Assembly (NCBI GenBank): GCA_023389455.1 | Contig: JAEWEJ010000240.1 | Location: 1-20,321 of the forward strand | DNA length: 20,321 nt | DNA from: Actinomycetes bacterium | GTDB taxonomy: Bacteria; Actinomycetota; Actinomycetes; Actinomycetales; Cellulomonadaceae | Direction of reading: 5' to 3' | Shown here: piece after piece, positions 11,499-18,112 of the stretch | Layout of the letters: the number at the start of each line of letters is the position of its first letter | How positions within the stretch are numbered: the first letter of the stretch is position 1 | Translations under genes and position numbers: made by a program | The notes under the pieces: model-generated | Told to the model about the DNA's origin: nothing | The model's database searches: none | Seen by the model: only the letters and a program-made list of their open reading frames with translations

Positions 11499-12476
11499 TC
11501 AGCCGTCGAAGGGGGCGTCGAGCCACGTCGACGGCGGGGGCACGAGCGTCTCCAGCTCCTCCAGCAGACCGTCGGGCAGGGGCGCGGCGGCCGCCGCGAG
11601 CGTCTGGGCCACACGCTCCGGGTGCGACATGCCCACGATCGTCGAGGCGAACCGCTCGTCGCGCAGCGAGAACTGCAGCGCCGCGGTCCCGAGGTCCGTG
11701 CCGCGTCGCGCGCAGACGGCCCGCATCGCCTCGACCGCGGCGAGCACCGCCGGCGGCGCCTGCCGGTACGCGTACGTCGTCGGGCCGCCGTGCTGGTGGG
11801 CGAGGATCCCGCCGCCGTAGACGGCCGCGTTGAGCACGCCCATGCCCTGCGCCCGCGCCGCGGCCACCAGCGGGCCCGCGGACCTGTCCACCAGGGTCCA
11901 GCGGTTGTGCACGAGCAGGACGTCGAAGACCCCGAGGGCCAGGTAGCGCCCCATCTCCTGCACGCGGCCCCCGGCCAGGCCGATGGCGCCGACGACGCCC
12001 GACTCCCGCAGCTCCACGAGCGCCTCCACGGCGCCGTCAGGCCCCGTGAGGTCGTCGAACTCGTGGAACTCCGGGTCGTGCAGGTGCACGAGAGGCAGGT
12101 GGTCCAGCCCGAGGCGGGAGCGCGACTCGTCGACCGAGCGCCGGACCCGCTCACCGGAGTAGTCCGCCCCGTCCGGGTCCACCTTCGTGGCGACGACGAA
12201 TCCCGGCGGCACGCCGCCGGCCGCCGTCAGCGCCGCCCCGACGCGCCGTTCGCTCTCACCGCCGGAGTAGCCGTTGGACGTGTCGACCAGTCGGACGTCG
12301 CTGTGCAGGGCGGCCCGGACCGTGTCGATGCCGCGCTCCGGCGACACCTCCTCGCCGAACAGCTCCGGCATGCTGCCCAGCGGCCCGCCGCCGAGCGCGA
12401 GCGCGCTGACCGTCAGACCGGTCCCCGGCAGGGGACGCAACCAGCCCGGTCCACCGGGCACGTGAGCCACCGTCAT
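11499..12476 (-). CDS. Aldo/keto reductase
   Basis: The 325-residue NAD(P)H-dependent oxidoreductase has a (beta/alpha)8 barrel. The catalytic tetrad is visible: Asp 65 and Tyr 70 in LVDTSNGYSGGESERRVG, Lys 98 in VVATKVD, and His 133 in LVHLHDPE. The Arg-poor N-terminus (GLTVSALALGGGPLGS) and C-terminal sequence (ALQFSLRDERFASTIVGMSHPERV) resemble the D-threo-aldose 1-dehydrogenase / L-fucose dehydrogenase branch, but the substrate cannot be fixed. The start at 12476 has an excellent ribosome site (GGGGAGGGG just upstream). It follows the penicillin-binding-protein gene by 43 bp on the same strand, with a hairpin in the gap. Confidence 0.92.
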   Translation of the reverse strand: MTVAHVPGGPGWLRPLPGTGLTVSALALGGGPLGSMPELFGEEVSPERGIDTVRAALHSDVRLVDTSNGYSGGESERRVGAALTAAGGVPPGFVVATKVDPDGADYSGERVRRSVDESRSRLGLDHLPLVHLHDPEFHEFDDLTGPDGAVEALVELRESGVVGAIGLAGGRVQEMGRYLALGVFDVLLVHNRWTLVDRSAGPLVAAARAQGMGVLNAAVYGGGILAHQHGGPTTYAYRQAPPAVLAAVEAMRAVCARRGTDLGTAALQFSLRDERFASTIVGMSHPERVAQTLAAAAAPLPDGLLEELETLVPPPSTWLDAPFDG

Positions 12477-12491
12477 CGCCCCTCCCCCCGC

Positions 12492-12513
12492 CGGCGTCCA
12501 GGACGGGACGCCG
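12492..12513 (-). terminator. Hairpin between the PBP and aldo/keto reductase genes
   Basis: CGGCGTCC (12492-12499) and GGACGCCG (12506-12513) form a perfect 8-bp stem with a 6-nt loop, directly after the stop of the penicillin-binding-protein gene on the minus strand. There is no U-tract. It lies about 16 nt before the reductase start, so it ends or attenuates transcription between the two genes. Confidence 0.6.
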
Positions 12514-12519
12514 CCTCGC

Positions 12520-14505
12520 TCACCCGCCCAGGAACGCCCGCACCAGCGGACCTGCCGTCGTCGAACCGTAGTCCCCCTCGCCCACGAACACCGCGACGGC
12601 CAGGTCACCCTGGGCGGCGATCATCCACGCGTGGTTCCGCAGGTCAGCGTCCCGCCCGAACTGGGCCGTCCCCGTCTTCGCGAGCACCGGCTCCCCCGGC
12701 AGGTCGCCGAGCACGCCCCCACCGCCCTCGGTCACCACGGCGCGCATCATCGTCCGGAGCGCGGCCGCCTCGTCGGCCGTGAGCGGGGGCGCCGCGGGCA
12801 GGTCCGCCGCCTCCCCGGTGGCGTCGGTGTCGGAGTCCTCGGTGGCGTCCGGCTCCGCCGACGCGGCGTCTGACGGGGGCAGGACGAGGCGCGGCACGAC
12901 CGTGCGGCCCGCCACGACGGACGCGGCCACGGTCGCCATGCCCAACGGGGACGCCAGCACCTGCCCCTGCCCGATCACGGAGGCGGCGTGCGCGGTGCCC
13001 GACGCCTCGTCCGGCACCGTCCCGAGGAACGCCTGGAAGCCGAGCTCCGCCTCGGGCTCGAGACCCAGTGACCGGGCGGCGTCCAGCAGCGCTCCCTGGC
13101 TGGCCAGGTCGCGCGAGCCGATGAAGGCGGTGTTGCACGACTGGGCGAACGCGGTGCTGAACGGCACGTCCCCCAGCGCCGCGGCGGGGTACCCGGGGAA
13201 GTTCTGGAACGTGCGGCCCTCCACCGCGATCGTCGGTGGGCAGCTCACGAGCGACTCGGGGCTCAGGCCGCCGCGCAGGTACGCGAGCGCGCTCACCACC
13301 TTGAACGTCGACCCCGGCGCGTACTGCCCGATCGTCGCGGTGGACAGCCCCTCGCCCCCGGGCCCGCTGGCCGCCGCCAGCACGTCGCCCGTCGACGGAC
13401 GCACCGCGACGACGGCGGCCGCCGGGGCGATCCCGGCGACGAGGTCCTCGGCGCGCTGCTGCAGGGCCATGTCGAGGGTCGTGCGCAGCGGCTCACCGGC
13501 GACCGGGTCGACGGACAGCAGCACCCGCTGCGCGCCGCTCTCGGCGACCGCGCTCACCACCACTCCCGGCGTGCCGCGCAGCTGCGCGTCGTACCGGCGC
13601 TGCAGCCCCGACAGCCCGGCCATGTCACCGGCCGCCACCTGGCCGTCCGACGCCTCGATGATCTCGGCGGTCGCGTCCCCGACCGTGCCCAGGACGGGGC
13701 GCGCGAACGTCCGGGTGGGAGCCAGGGGCAGCTCGTCCGGCACCACGCCGACGCCGGGCAGCGCGGCCAGCGCGCCCACGTCGTACCCCGGGTCGCCCTC
13801 ACGCACGACGATCGCCTCGACGAAGGCCTTGGGGCCGGCGGCCGCCGCCCGTGCGGCGAACGCCTCGGCGTCCATGCCCAGCGCGGCGGCGAGCCCGCGC
13901 GCGGCACCGTCGACCTCGCCCTCGGCGACACGCGTCTTGTCCAGGCCGATCCGCTCCACGGGTCGGTCCTCGACGATCATCGCGTCGCCCTGGCCGAGGA
14001 CCGCACCGCGCTCGGCCGCCAGCCGCTGCACCCGCAGGCGCTCCCCCGGCACCAGGTCGGGCGCCAGCAGGGGCAGCTGCCAGCGGACCTGCCAGGGCGC
14101 CTCGTCGTCGGTGGCGCCGCGCACCAGGTGAGCGGACGTCGTGTACGTCCAGTCCTCGTCGGTCCACGGCACGTCCCACGCGACGGCGAGGGCGGCGGTC
14201 GCGCTCTGCTCGTCGTCCGCGACCGTCACGTCCCCCACCTCGACGGTCGCGACCGACTCCTGCAGCCCCTCGACGACCGCGGCACGGGTGGCCGCCAGCT
14301 CGTCGGCCGCGGGCGCGTCGGGTGCCAGGGGCACCTCCGCGAAGTCGCCGGACTCCAGGGCCCGCGCGAGGGACTCGGCCGCGGGGGCCGGGTCCGGGGT
14401 GCTCGGGCTGCACGCCGCCGTGGCCGTCGCGACCAGCGCCGCGATCACGACGGCCGCGGGCCGGCGCCGCAGGGCCTGTCGTCGGGGGGTTGCTGCCGCT
14501 CGCAC
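12520..14505 (-). CDS. Penicillin-binding transpeptidase, predicted lipoprotein
   Basis: The 661-residue protein has a positively charged N-terminus and a hydrophobic stretch (17-31) ending TATAAC, a plausible lipobox with Cys 32. Residues about 40-155 look like the NTF2-like MecA-N domain, and about 155-320 like the PBP dimerisation domain. The transpeptidase domain from about 340 carries all three active-site motifs: STFK (399-402, nucleophile Ser 399), SCN (456-458) and KTGTAQ (610-615). It should cross-link peptidoglycan stem peptides outside the membrane. No glycosyltransferase domain is present, so it is class B. The layout with MecA-N recalls low-affinity PBPs such as PBP2a and many actinobacterial transpeptidases. 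The start is a GTG at 14505, 7 nt after AGGAGG. An acidic Asp/Thr-rich insert (about 545-570) precedes the KTG region. Confidence 0.93.
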   Translation of the reverse strand: MRAAATPRRQALRRRPAAVVIAALVATATAACSPSTPDPAPAAESLARALESGDFAEVPLAPDAPAADELAATRAAVVEGLQESVATVEVGDVTVADDEQSATAALAVAWDVPWTDEDWTYTTSAHLVRGATDDEAPWQVRWQLPLLAPDLVPGERLRVQRLAAERGAVLGQGDAMIVEDRPVERIGLDKTRVAEGEVDGAARGLAAALGMDAEAFAARAAAAGPKAFVEAIVVREGDPGYDVGALAALPGVGVVPDELPLAPTRTFARPVLGTVGDATAEIIEASDGQVAAGDMAGLSGLQRRYDAQLRGTPGVVVSAVAESGAQRVLLSVDPVAGEPLRTTLDMALQQRAEDLVAGIAPAAAVVAVRPSTGDVLAAASGPGGEGLSTATIGQYAPGSTFKVVSALAYLRGGLSPESLVSCPPTIAVEGRTFQNFPGYPAAALGDVPFSTAFAQSCNTAFIGSRDLASQGALLDAARSLGLEPEAELGFQAFLGTVPDEASGTAHAASVIGQGQVLASPLGMATVAASVVAGRTVVPRLVLPPSDAASAEPDATEDSDTDATGEAADLPAAPPLTADEAAALRTMMRAVVTEGGGGVLGDLPGEPVLAKTGTAQFGRDADLRNHAWMIAAQGDLAVAVFVGEGDYGSTTAGPLVRAFLGG

Positions 14506-14758
14506 CGTCGTCCTCCTGTCAGGTCCCCGCGACGTGACCGGCAGCGGCAGCGGTGCGGGCGCACGGCGTCGTGGCGCGGCCTCGCGGGCGACGCCCCGAG
14601 CCTGTCATCCCCGGGCCGGTCCGCGTGCGCGTTCCGGTGCGATCTTCACCCCTCCTCCTCACCCGGTCGCGTGCGGGAGACGTGCAGCGGGGGACGAACC
14701 GCAGCACCCCGTACGGTTCCGGTTGCATCTGGACGCATGTCCGGGACAACATGCCCCC
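14506..14758. promoter_or_regulatory. Divergent intergenic region between PBP and GNAT genes
   Basis: These 253 bp contain the PBP ribosome site (14508-14518 on the minus strand) and, toward the other gene, a possible leaderless promoter: TTGCAT (14723-14728), an 18-bp spacer, CAACAT (14747-14752), 6 bp and then ATG. TACGGT at 14711-14716 is another -10-like hexamer. I see no RNA gene, repeat or convincing ORF in the rest. Confidence 0.4.
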
Positions 14759-15421
14759 ATGGACGCAGGGGGACACCAGGGGACGCACCGGGTCGATCCG
14801 CCCGACACCGTCGGGCCTCTCGACCCGAGGGACCGGGAGCAGGCCGCCGCCGTGCTGGCCGCGGCGCTCGCCGGCGACCCCGGCTACGCGCACCTGTTCC
14901 CCGTCGACGCCCGCCGCGAGCGCGAGCTGCGCGAGGTGTACCGCATGACGCTCGCCGACGGCCTGCGCCACGGCCGGGTGATCGTCACCAAGCTGGGCGA
15001 CGAGGTCACCGGCGTGCTGGCGCTGTACCCGCCCGGCACGTACCCCATGACGCCCGGGCGCTGGCTGCGCCAGGCCGGCCGCCTGGTGCGGATCGCGACC
15101 CGCACGCGCGAGCACAGCCTCGGCATCATCCGGTTCGGCGACCTCACGTCGCGCGGGGTGCCGGCCGACTGCTGGTACGTGGAGGCCTTCGGCGTGCGGC
15201 CCGACCTGCAGCGCGCCGGACGCGGCAACGTGCTGCTGCGCACCTTCCTCGACGACGTCGACGCCCGCCGGGCCCCGTCGTACCTGGAGACGACGAACGA
15301 GGCGAACGTCGGCTACTACGAGTACCGCGGCTACACCGACGCGCACGCCCCCGTGCCGCTGGCCCCGCAGGGCCCGCACATCTACCCGATGACCCGGCCC
15401 GCGGTCCTTCCCGTCGCCTGA
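14759..15421 (+). CDS. GNAT-family N-acetyltransferase
   Basis: The 220-residue cytoplasmic protein contains the acetyl-CoA-binding motif A, FGVRPDLQRAGRG (144-156), with the QxxGxG core, followed by the amphipathic helix NVLLRTFLDDVDA. Motif B is YLETTNEANVGYYEYRGYT (175-193). The N-terminal half (DREQAAAVLAAALAGDPGYAHLFPVD) matches the start of the broad GNAT subgroup common in Actinobacteria. The acceptor substrate is unknown. The ATG at 14759 has no Shine-Dalgarno sequence, and a possible -10 lies 6 nt upstream. An ATG at 14751 is out of frame, and the much longer frame upstream overlaps the PBP gene and is rejected. Confidence 0.85.
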   Translation: MDAGGHQGTHRVDPPDTVGPLDPRDREQAAAVLAAALAGDPGYAHLFPVDARRERELREVYRMTLADGLRHGRVIVTKLGDEVTGVLALYPPGTYPMTPGRWLRQAGRLVRIATRTREHSLGIIRFGDLTSRGVPADCWYVEAFGVRPDLQRAGRGNVLLRTFLDDVDARRAPSYLETTNEANVGYYEYRGYTDAHAPVPLAPQGPHIYPMTRPAVLPVA

Positions 15422-15453
15422 CCGGGGTCCACGTGCGTCGCGGGCGCCGGTCA
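15419..15453. terminator. Hairpin carrying the stop codons of two convergent genes
   Basis: TGACCGG (15419-15425) and CCGGTCA (15447-15453) form a perfect 7-bp inverted repeat with a 21-nt loop. The TGA of the plus-strand GNAT gene is the outer end of one arm. The TGA of the minus-strand oxidoreductase is the outer end of the other. It may act as a shared terminator, although the stem is short. Confidence 0.4.
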
Positions 15454-16299
15454 TGGCGTGGGCGGACCCTGGCGGGCGCGCTCGAGCAGCGCCTGCGGGG
15501 TCGCCGTCGCCGGGTCCCAGAGCGCGTCGACGAACCATGTCGCGCCGGCCTCGGCGAGCGCCGCCACGTGCTCGCGCGCAGCACCCCGGTCCGCTGGCAG
15601 CGCCCCGTGCAGCACGACCTCGAACGGTCCCGCGTCGGCGGGCCGGTGCTCGCGCAGCCACGTCACGACCTCCGCGACGTCCTGTGGGCCCAGCTCCTGC
15701 TCCGCGCGCTCGCCGCGGTGCTGGGGCACGACGCCGTCGAACCGGGCGGCGCGCCCCATCGACCGCTCCGACGGGAACGAGGCGACCACCCAGATCGGGA
15801 TGTGCGCTCGACCGTCCGGCCGCACCACCGGCACCGGGCGCAGCTGCAGCCCCTCGACCGTCAGGTGGGCGCCCGCCACGTCGAAGAGCTCGCCGGTCCA
15901 CGACCGTTCGAGGACGGCGAGGGCGTCGTCGAGCCGCTCCGCCCGCTCACGGACGGTGGTGGCCTCACCGCTGACGTGCGTGACCGCACCGTCGGTGGGC
16001 ACGCCCAGCCCGACCGGCAGCACGAGGCGCCCGCCGGCGAGGTGGTCCACCGTGACCGCCTGCTTCGCGAGCACCCAGGGCCGACGACGCGGCGGGGCGA
16101 ACACCAGGGCTCCGAGGGTGACCCGCTCGGTCCGCACGGCGGCCGCCGCGAGCACCGCCCACGGGTCCCACGCCTCCATGCCGCCGAGGTCGACGCCGTC
16201 CCACGTGAAGAACCCGTCCCATCCGTGCTGCTCGACCTCGACCGCCAGGTCCACCACCTGGCGGGCGGTGCCGAAGCTGCCGACGAACCCGTACCGCAT
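15451..16299 (-). CDS. LLM-class (luciferase-like) flavin-dependent oxidoreductase
   Basis: The 282-residue protein has the bacterial luciferase-like TIM-barrel pattern: an N-terminal strand and helix (MRYGFVGSF, then QVVDLAVEVEQHGWDGFFTWD), and the block TLGALVFAPPRRRPWVLAKQ followed by LAGGRLVLPVGLG (61-99), diagnostic of the family. Such enzymes use FMN or the deazaflavin F420. Actinobacteria have many F420-dependent ones, but the cofactor cannot be decided here. It is shorter than the usual 300-350 residues, although the C-terminus (TPQALLERARQGPPTP) looks natural. The start at 16299 has GGGGG about 6 nt upstream. A TACGGT at 16359-16354 could be the -10. The frame continues upstream for about 100 codons of Arg-rich sequence, which I take as non-coding. 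Confidence 0.88.
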   Translation of the reverse strand: MRYGFVGSFGTARQVVDLAVEVEQHGWDGFFTWDGVDLGGMEAWDPWAVLAAAAVRTERVTLGALVFAPPRRRPWVLAKQAVTVDHLAGGRLVLPVGLGVPTDGAVTHVSGEATTVRERAERLDDALAVLERSWTGELFDVAGAHLTVEGLQLRPVPVVRPDGRAHIPIWVVASFPSERSMGRAARFDGVVPQHRGERAEQELGPQDVAEVVTWLREHRPADAGPFEVVLHGALPADRGAAREHVAALAEAGATWFVDALWDPATATPQALLERARQGPPTP

Positions 16300-16646
16300 G
16301 ACGACCCCCTGCACGTCGGTGGCGAGCACCTCGTCGCCCGCCCGGGCATCGCCACCGTACCGACGGGCTCCGACATCGCGGCAGGCGCACCGCCGGCGCC
16401 GGGCCACCCCTCGCCCGGCCCGCGGAGCGGTACGGTCGCACCGGTCCGCCCGGCGCCGACGGGTACCGCGCCCCGCGCACCGCACGGACCACGGCTGGAC
16501 GTCCGTCCACCCCCACGCCGCGACGCGCCGCGCCCTCGGTGGTGGGAACCGCGACGGGCGCCTACGGTGGCCGGGGACCCCGGCGCAGGACCCGCACCGC
16601 AACCGCCGGGGCGCAGTGCACGAGGGCAGGAGAGGGGGTGCGCCAC
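16300..16646. other. Divergent intergenic region, no gene recognised
   Basis: About 347 bp separate the minus-strand oxidoreductase from the plus-strand ATPase. It holds candidate -10 hexamers: TACGGT on the minus strand (16359-16354), and on the plus strand at 16431-16436 and 16563-16568. The last would give the ATPase gene a leader of about 70 nt. GGGAAC lies shortly before 16563, but its spacing fits neither the housekeeping nor the SigR pattern well. I see no RNA gene, repeat or credible ORF. Confidence 0.4.
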
Positions 16647-17213
16647 GTGACCGAGGACGACCCGATCGCGCCGCCTGCGACTCGGCCCCCGGACGCCGCG
16701 CCCTCCCAGGTCAGGGAGCACCTGCCGCCCCCGGCGCTCCCCCCGGACGACGCCCTGGCCGAGCCCGCCCACGGCCGCACCCTGCCCGCGACGCGACCCG
16801 GCGACTCCTGGGTGCCGGTGCGCCGGTGGGTGCTGAGCGACGCCACCGAGCTCCGCTCGCTGCGCAGCGACCTGCGCGACCAGCTCGCCGCGTCCGCGCC
16901 GGAGGCCGGCGGTACGGGCGAGGACTCGGGCCAGGACAACGTCGTCCTCGTGACGTCGGAGCTCGCGACGAACGCGCTGGCCCACGGCCGGGCGCCGGCG
17001 CAGGTGACGCTGTCGCTCGACGGCAGCGCCGTGCTCGTCGTCGTGTCGGACTGCGACACCACGCACGCACCCTTCCTCGCCGACCGCCGCGAGCCGGGCG
17101 AGGGCGGGTTCGGCCTGCAGATCACGCGGCGGCTGTCGACCGACGTGGGCTGGTGGTCGGACGCCGGCGGCAAGCACGTCTGGGCCACCTTCCCCGCGCG
17201 ACCGACCACCTGA
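16647..17213 (+). CDS. RsbW-like ATP-binding protein (HATPase_c_2)
   Basis: The 188-residue protein has about 55 residues of Pro-rich, probably disordered N-terminus, then a GHKL ATPase domain. The N-box is SELATNALAHG (104-114, with the Mg-ligand Asn 109). The G1 position is VVSDCD (132-137, Asp 135), where the usual following Gly is missing, as in many actinobacterial members. The G2 box is EGGFGLQITRRL (152-163). Proteins of this size act as anti-sigma factors or as Ser kinases for anti-anti-sigma proteins, in the RsbW/SpoIIAB manner. No sigma or STAS gene is adjacent. Two in-frame GTGs are possible, at 16638 and 16647, and the purine-rich run (16628-16638) can serve either. I prefer 16647, but 16638 would only add three residues. 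Confidence 0.82.
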   Translation: MTEDDPIAPPATRPPDAAPSQVREHLPPPALPPDDALAEPAHGRTLPATRPGDSWVPVRRWVLSDATELRSLRSDLRDQLAASAPEAGGTGEDSGQDNVVLVTSELATNALAHGRAPAQVTLSLDGSAVLVVVSDCDTTHAPFLADRREPGEGGFGLQITRRLSTDVGWWSDAGGKHVWATFPARPTT

Positions 17214-17271
17214 GCACCACGCCGCCGGCACGCCGCGTGGGACGCGTGGCACCCGCAGGCGGTGATGCGGC

Positions 17272-17284
17272 GAGAATCAGCGCA
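17272..17284 (+). promoter_or_regulatory. Candidate leaderless -10 for aroD
   Basis: GAGAAT (17272-17277) matches TATAAT at four of six positions and is followed by 6 bp and the ATG at 17284. No Shine-Dalgarno sequence precedes the start. Confidence 0.4.
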
Positions 17285-18066
17285 TGACGACGATCGACGG
17301 CGTGCTCCGGCTGCGCGGGACCACCCTGGGCGGGGGCACGCCCCGGGTGTGCGTGCCCCTGGTCGCGAGCACGCCGGACGCCGCGGCGCACGCCGCCGCG
17401 ACGCTGCCGGCGGGCGCGGCGGACGTGGTCGAGCTGCGCCTGGACCACCTCACGGGGTCCGCCGGGGACCCCGCCCTCGTGCGTGCGGCCGTCGCCGCGA
17501 CCCGCGCCGCCCTGCCCGCGCAGGTGCCGCTCCTGGCGACGTTCCGCTCCGAGCGCGAGGGCGGCGCCCAGAGCGCCGACGACGACGCCTACACGGCCGT
17601 CGTGGACGCGGTCCTCGCCGACGCGGGCAGCCCCGGCGGCGCGGACGCCGTGGACGTCGAGCTCGCGACCCCGGGCGTGACCGTGCTGGTGTCCCGGGCA
17701 CGGGAGGCAGGCCTGCCCGTCGTCGTCTCGCACCACGACTTCCGGCGCACGCCGCCGGTCGACGAGCTCCTGAGCATCCTGCGCCGGCAGGGCGAGGCCG
17801 GTGCCGACGTCTGCAAGGTCGCGGTGATGCCGCACGACCCGGACGACGTCCTGGCCCTGCTCACCGCCACGCGCGCGTTCGCCCGCGAGGCCGACCGGCC
17901 CGTCGTGACCGTCGCGATGGGCACCCTGGGGCTGGTCACCCGGCTCGCGGGCGGGGTGTTCGGCTCCGCCCTGACCTTCGGGAGCGTCGGCACCGCCAGC
18001 GCCCCCGGCCAGGTGGACGCGCTGCGGCTGCGCGAGGTCCTGGCGCTGCTGCACGACGGGCACTGA
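17284..18066 (+). CDS. aroD: 3-Dehydroquinate dehydratase, type I
   Basis: The 260-residue enzyme removes water from 3-dehydroquinate to give 3-dehydroshikimate, either the third step of the shikimate pathway or a step in quinate breakdown. Type I residues are in place: VELRLD (49-54) with the substrate-binding Glu 50 and Arg 52, TFRS (86-89), the catalytic His 151 in VSHHDF, the Schiff-base Lys 178 in ADVCKVAVM, and Arg 220 and Gln 243 late in the barrel. Many Actinobacteria rely on the unrelated type II enzyme (AroQ) for biosynthesis, so a type I enzyme here could be either the sole one or a second, catabolic copy. No other shikimate or quinate gene is in the window. A leaderless start at 17284 is likely. 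Confidence 0.93.
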   Translation: MTTIDGVLRLRGTTLGGGTPRVCVPLVASTPDAAAHAAATLPAGAADVVELRLDHLTGSAGDPALVRAAVAATRAALPAQVPLLATFRSEREGGAQSADDDAYTAVVDAVLADAGSPGGADAVDVELATPGVTVLVSRAREAGLPVVVSHHDFRRTPPVDELLSILRRQGEAGADVCKVAVMPHDPDDVLALLTATRAFAREADRPVVTVAMGTLGLVTRLAGGVFGSALTFGSVGTASAPGQVDALRLREVLALLHDGH

Positions 18067-18070
18067 CCGG

Positions 18071-18112
18071 CGCACCCTTCCCTCCCGGGCCGCCGGTCCG
18101 CCCCGGGGTGCG
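18071..18112. terminator. Inverted repeat between convergent aroD and AI-2E genes
   Basis: CGCACCC (18071-18077) and GGGTGCG (18106-18112) form a perfect 7-bp stem around a 28-nt, G+C-rich loop that can fold further. It fills the 46-bp gap between the two stop codons and could be a bidirectional terminator. Confidence 0.4.

Noticed and set aside
14141..14758. Longer start for the GNAT gene, extending the frame to 14141
   Set aside because: It would overlap the PBP gene by more than 360 bp and adds non-GNAT sequence. The conserved GNAT start lies just after 14759.
16544..16572. GGGAAC upstream of the RsbW-like gene as a SigR/ECF promoter
   Set aside because: The downstream element at the expected distance reads GTG rather than GTT, and the match is too weak in G+C-rich DNA. 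I keep only the TACGGT as a tentative -10.
16300..16602. N-terminal extension of the luciferase-like gene upstream of 16299
   Set aside because: The added 101 residues are Arg/Gly-rich low-complexity sequence, while the family's barrel begins exactly at MRYGFVGSF, with a ribosome site before it.
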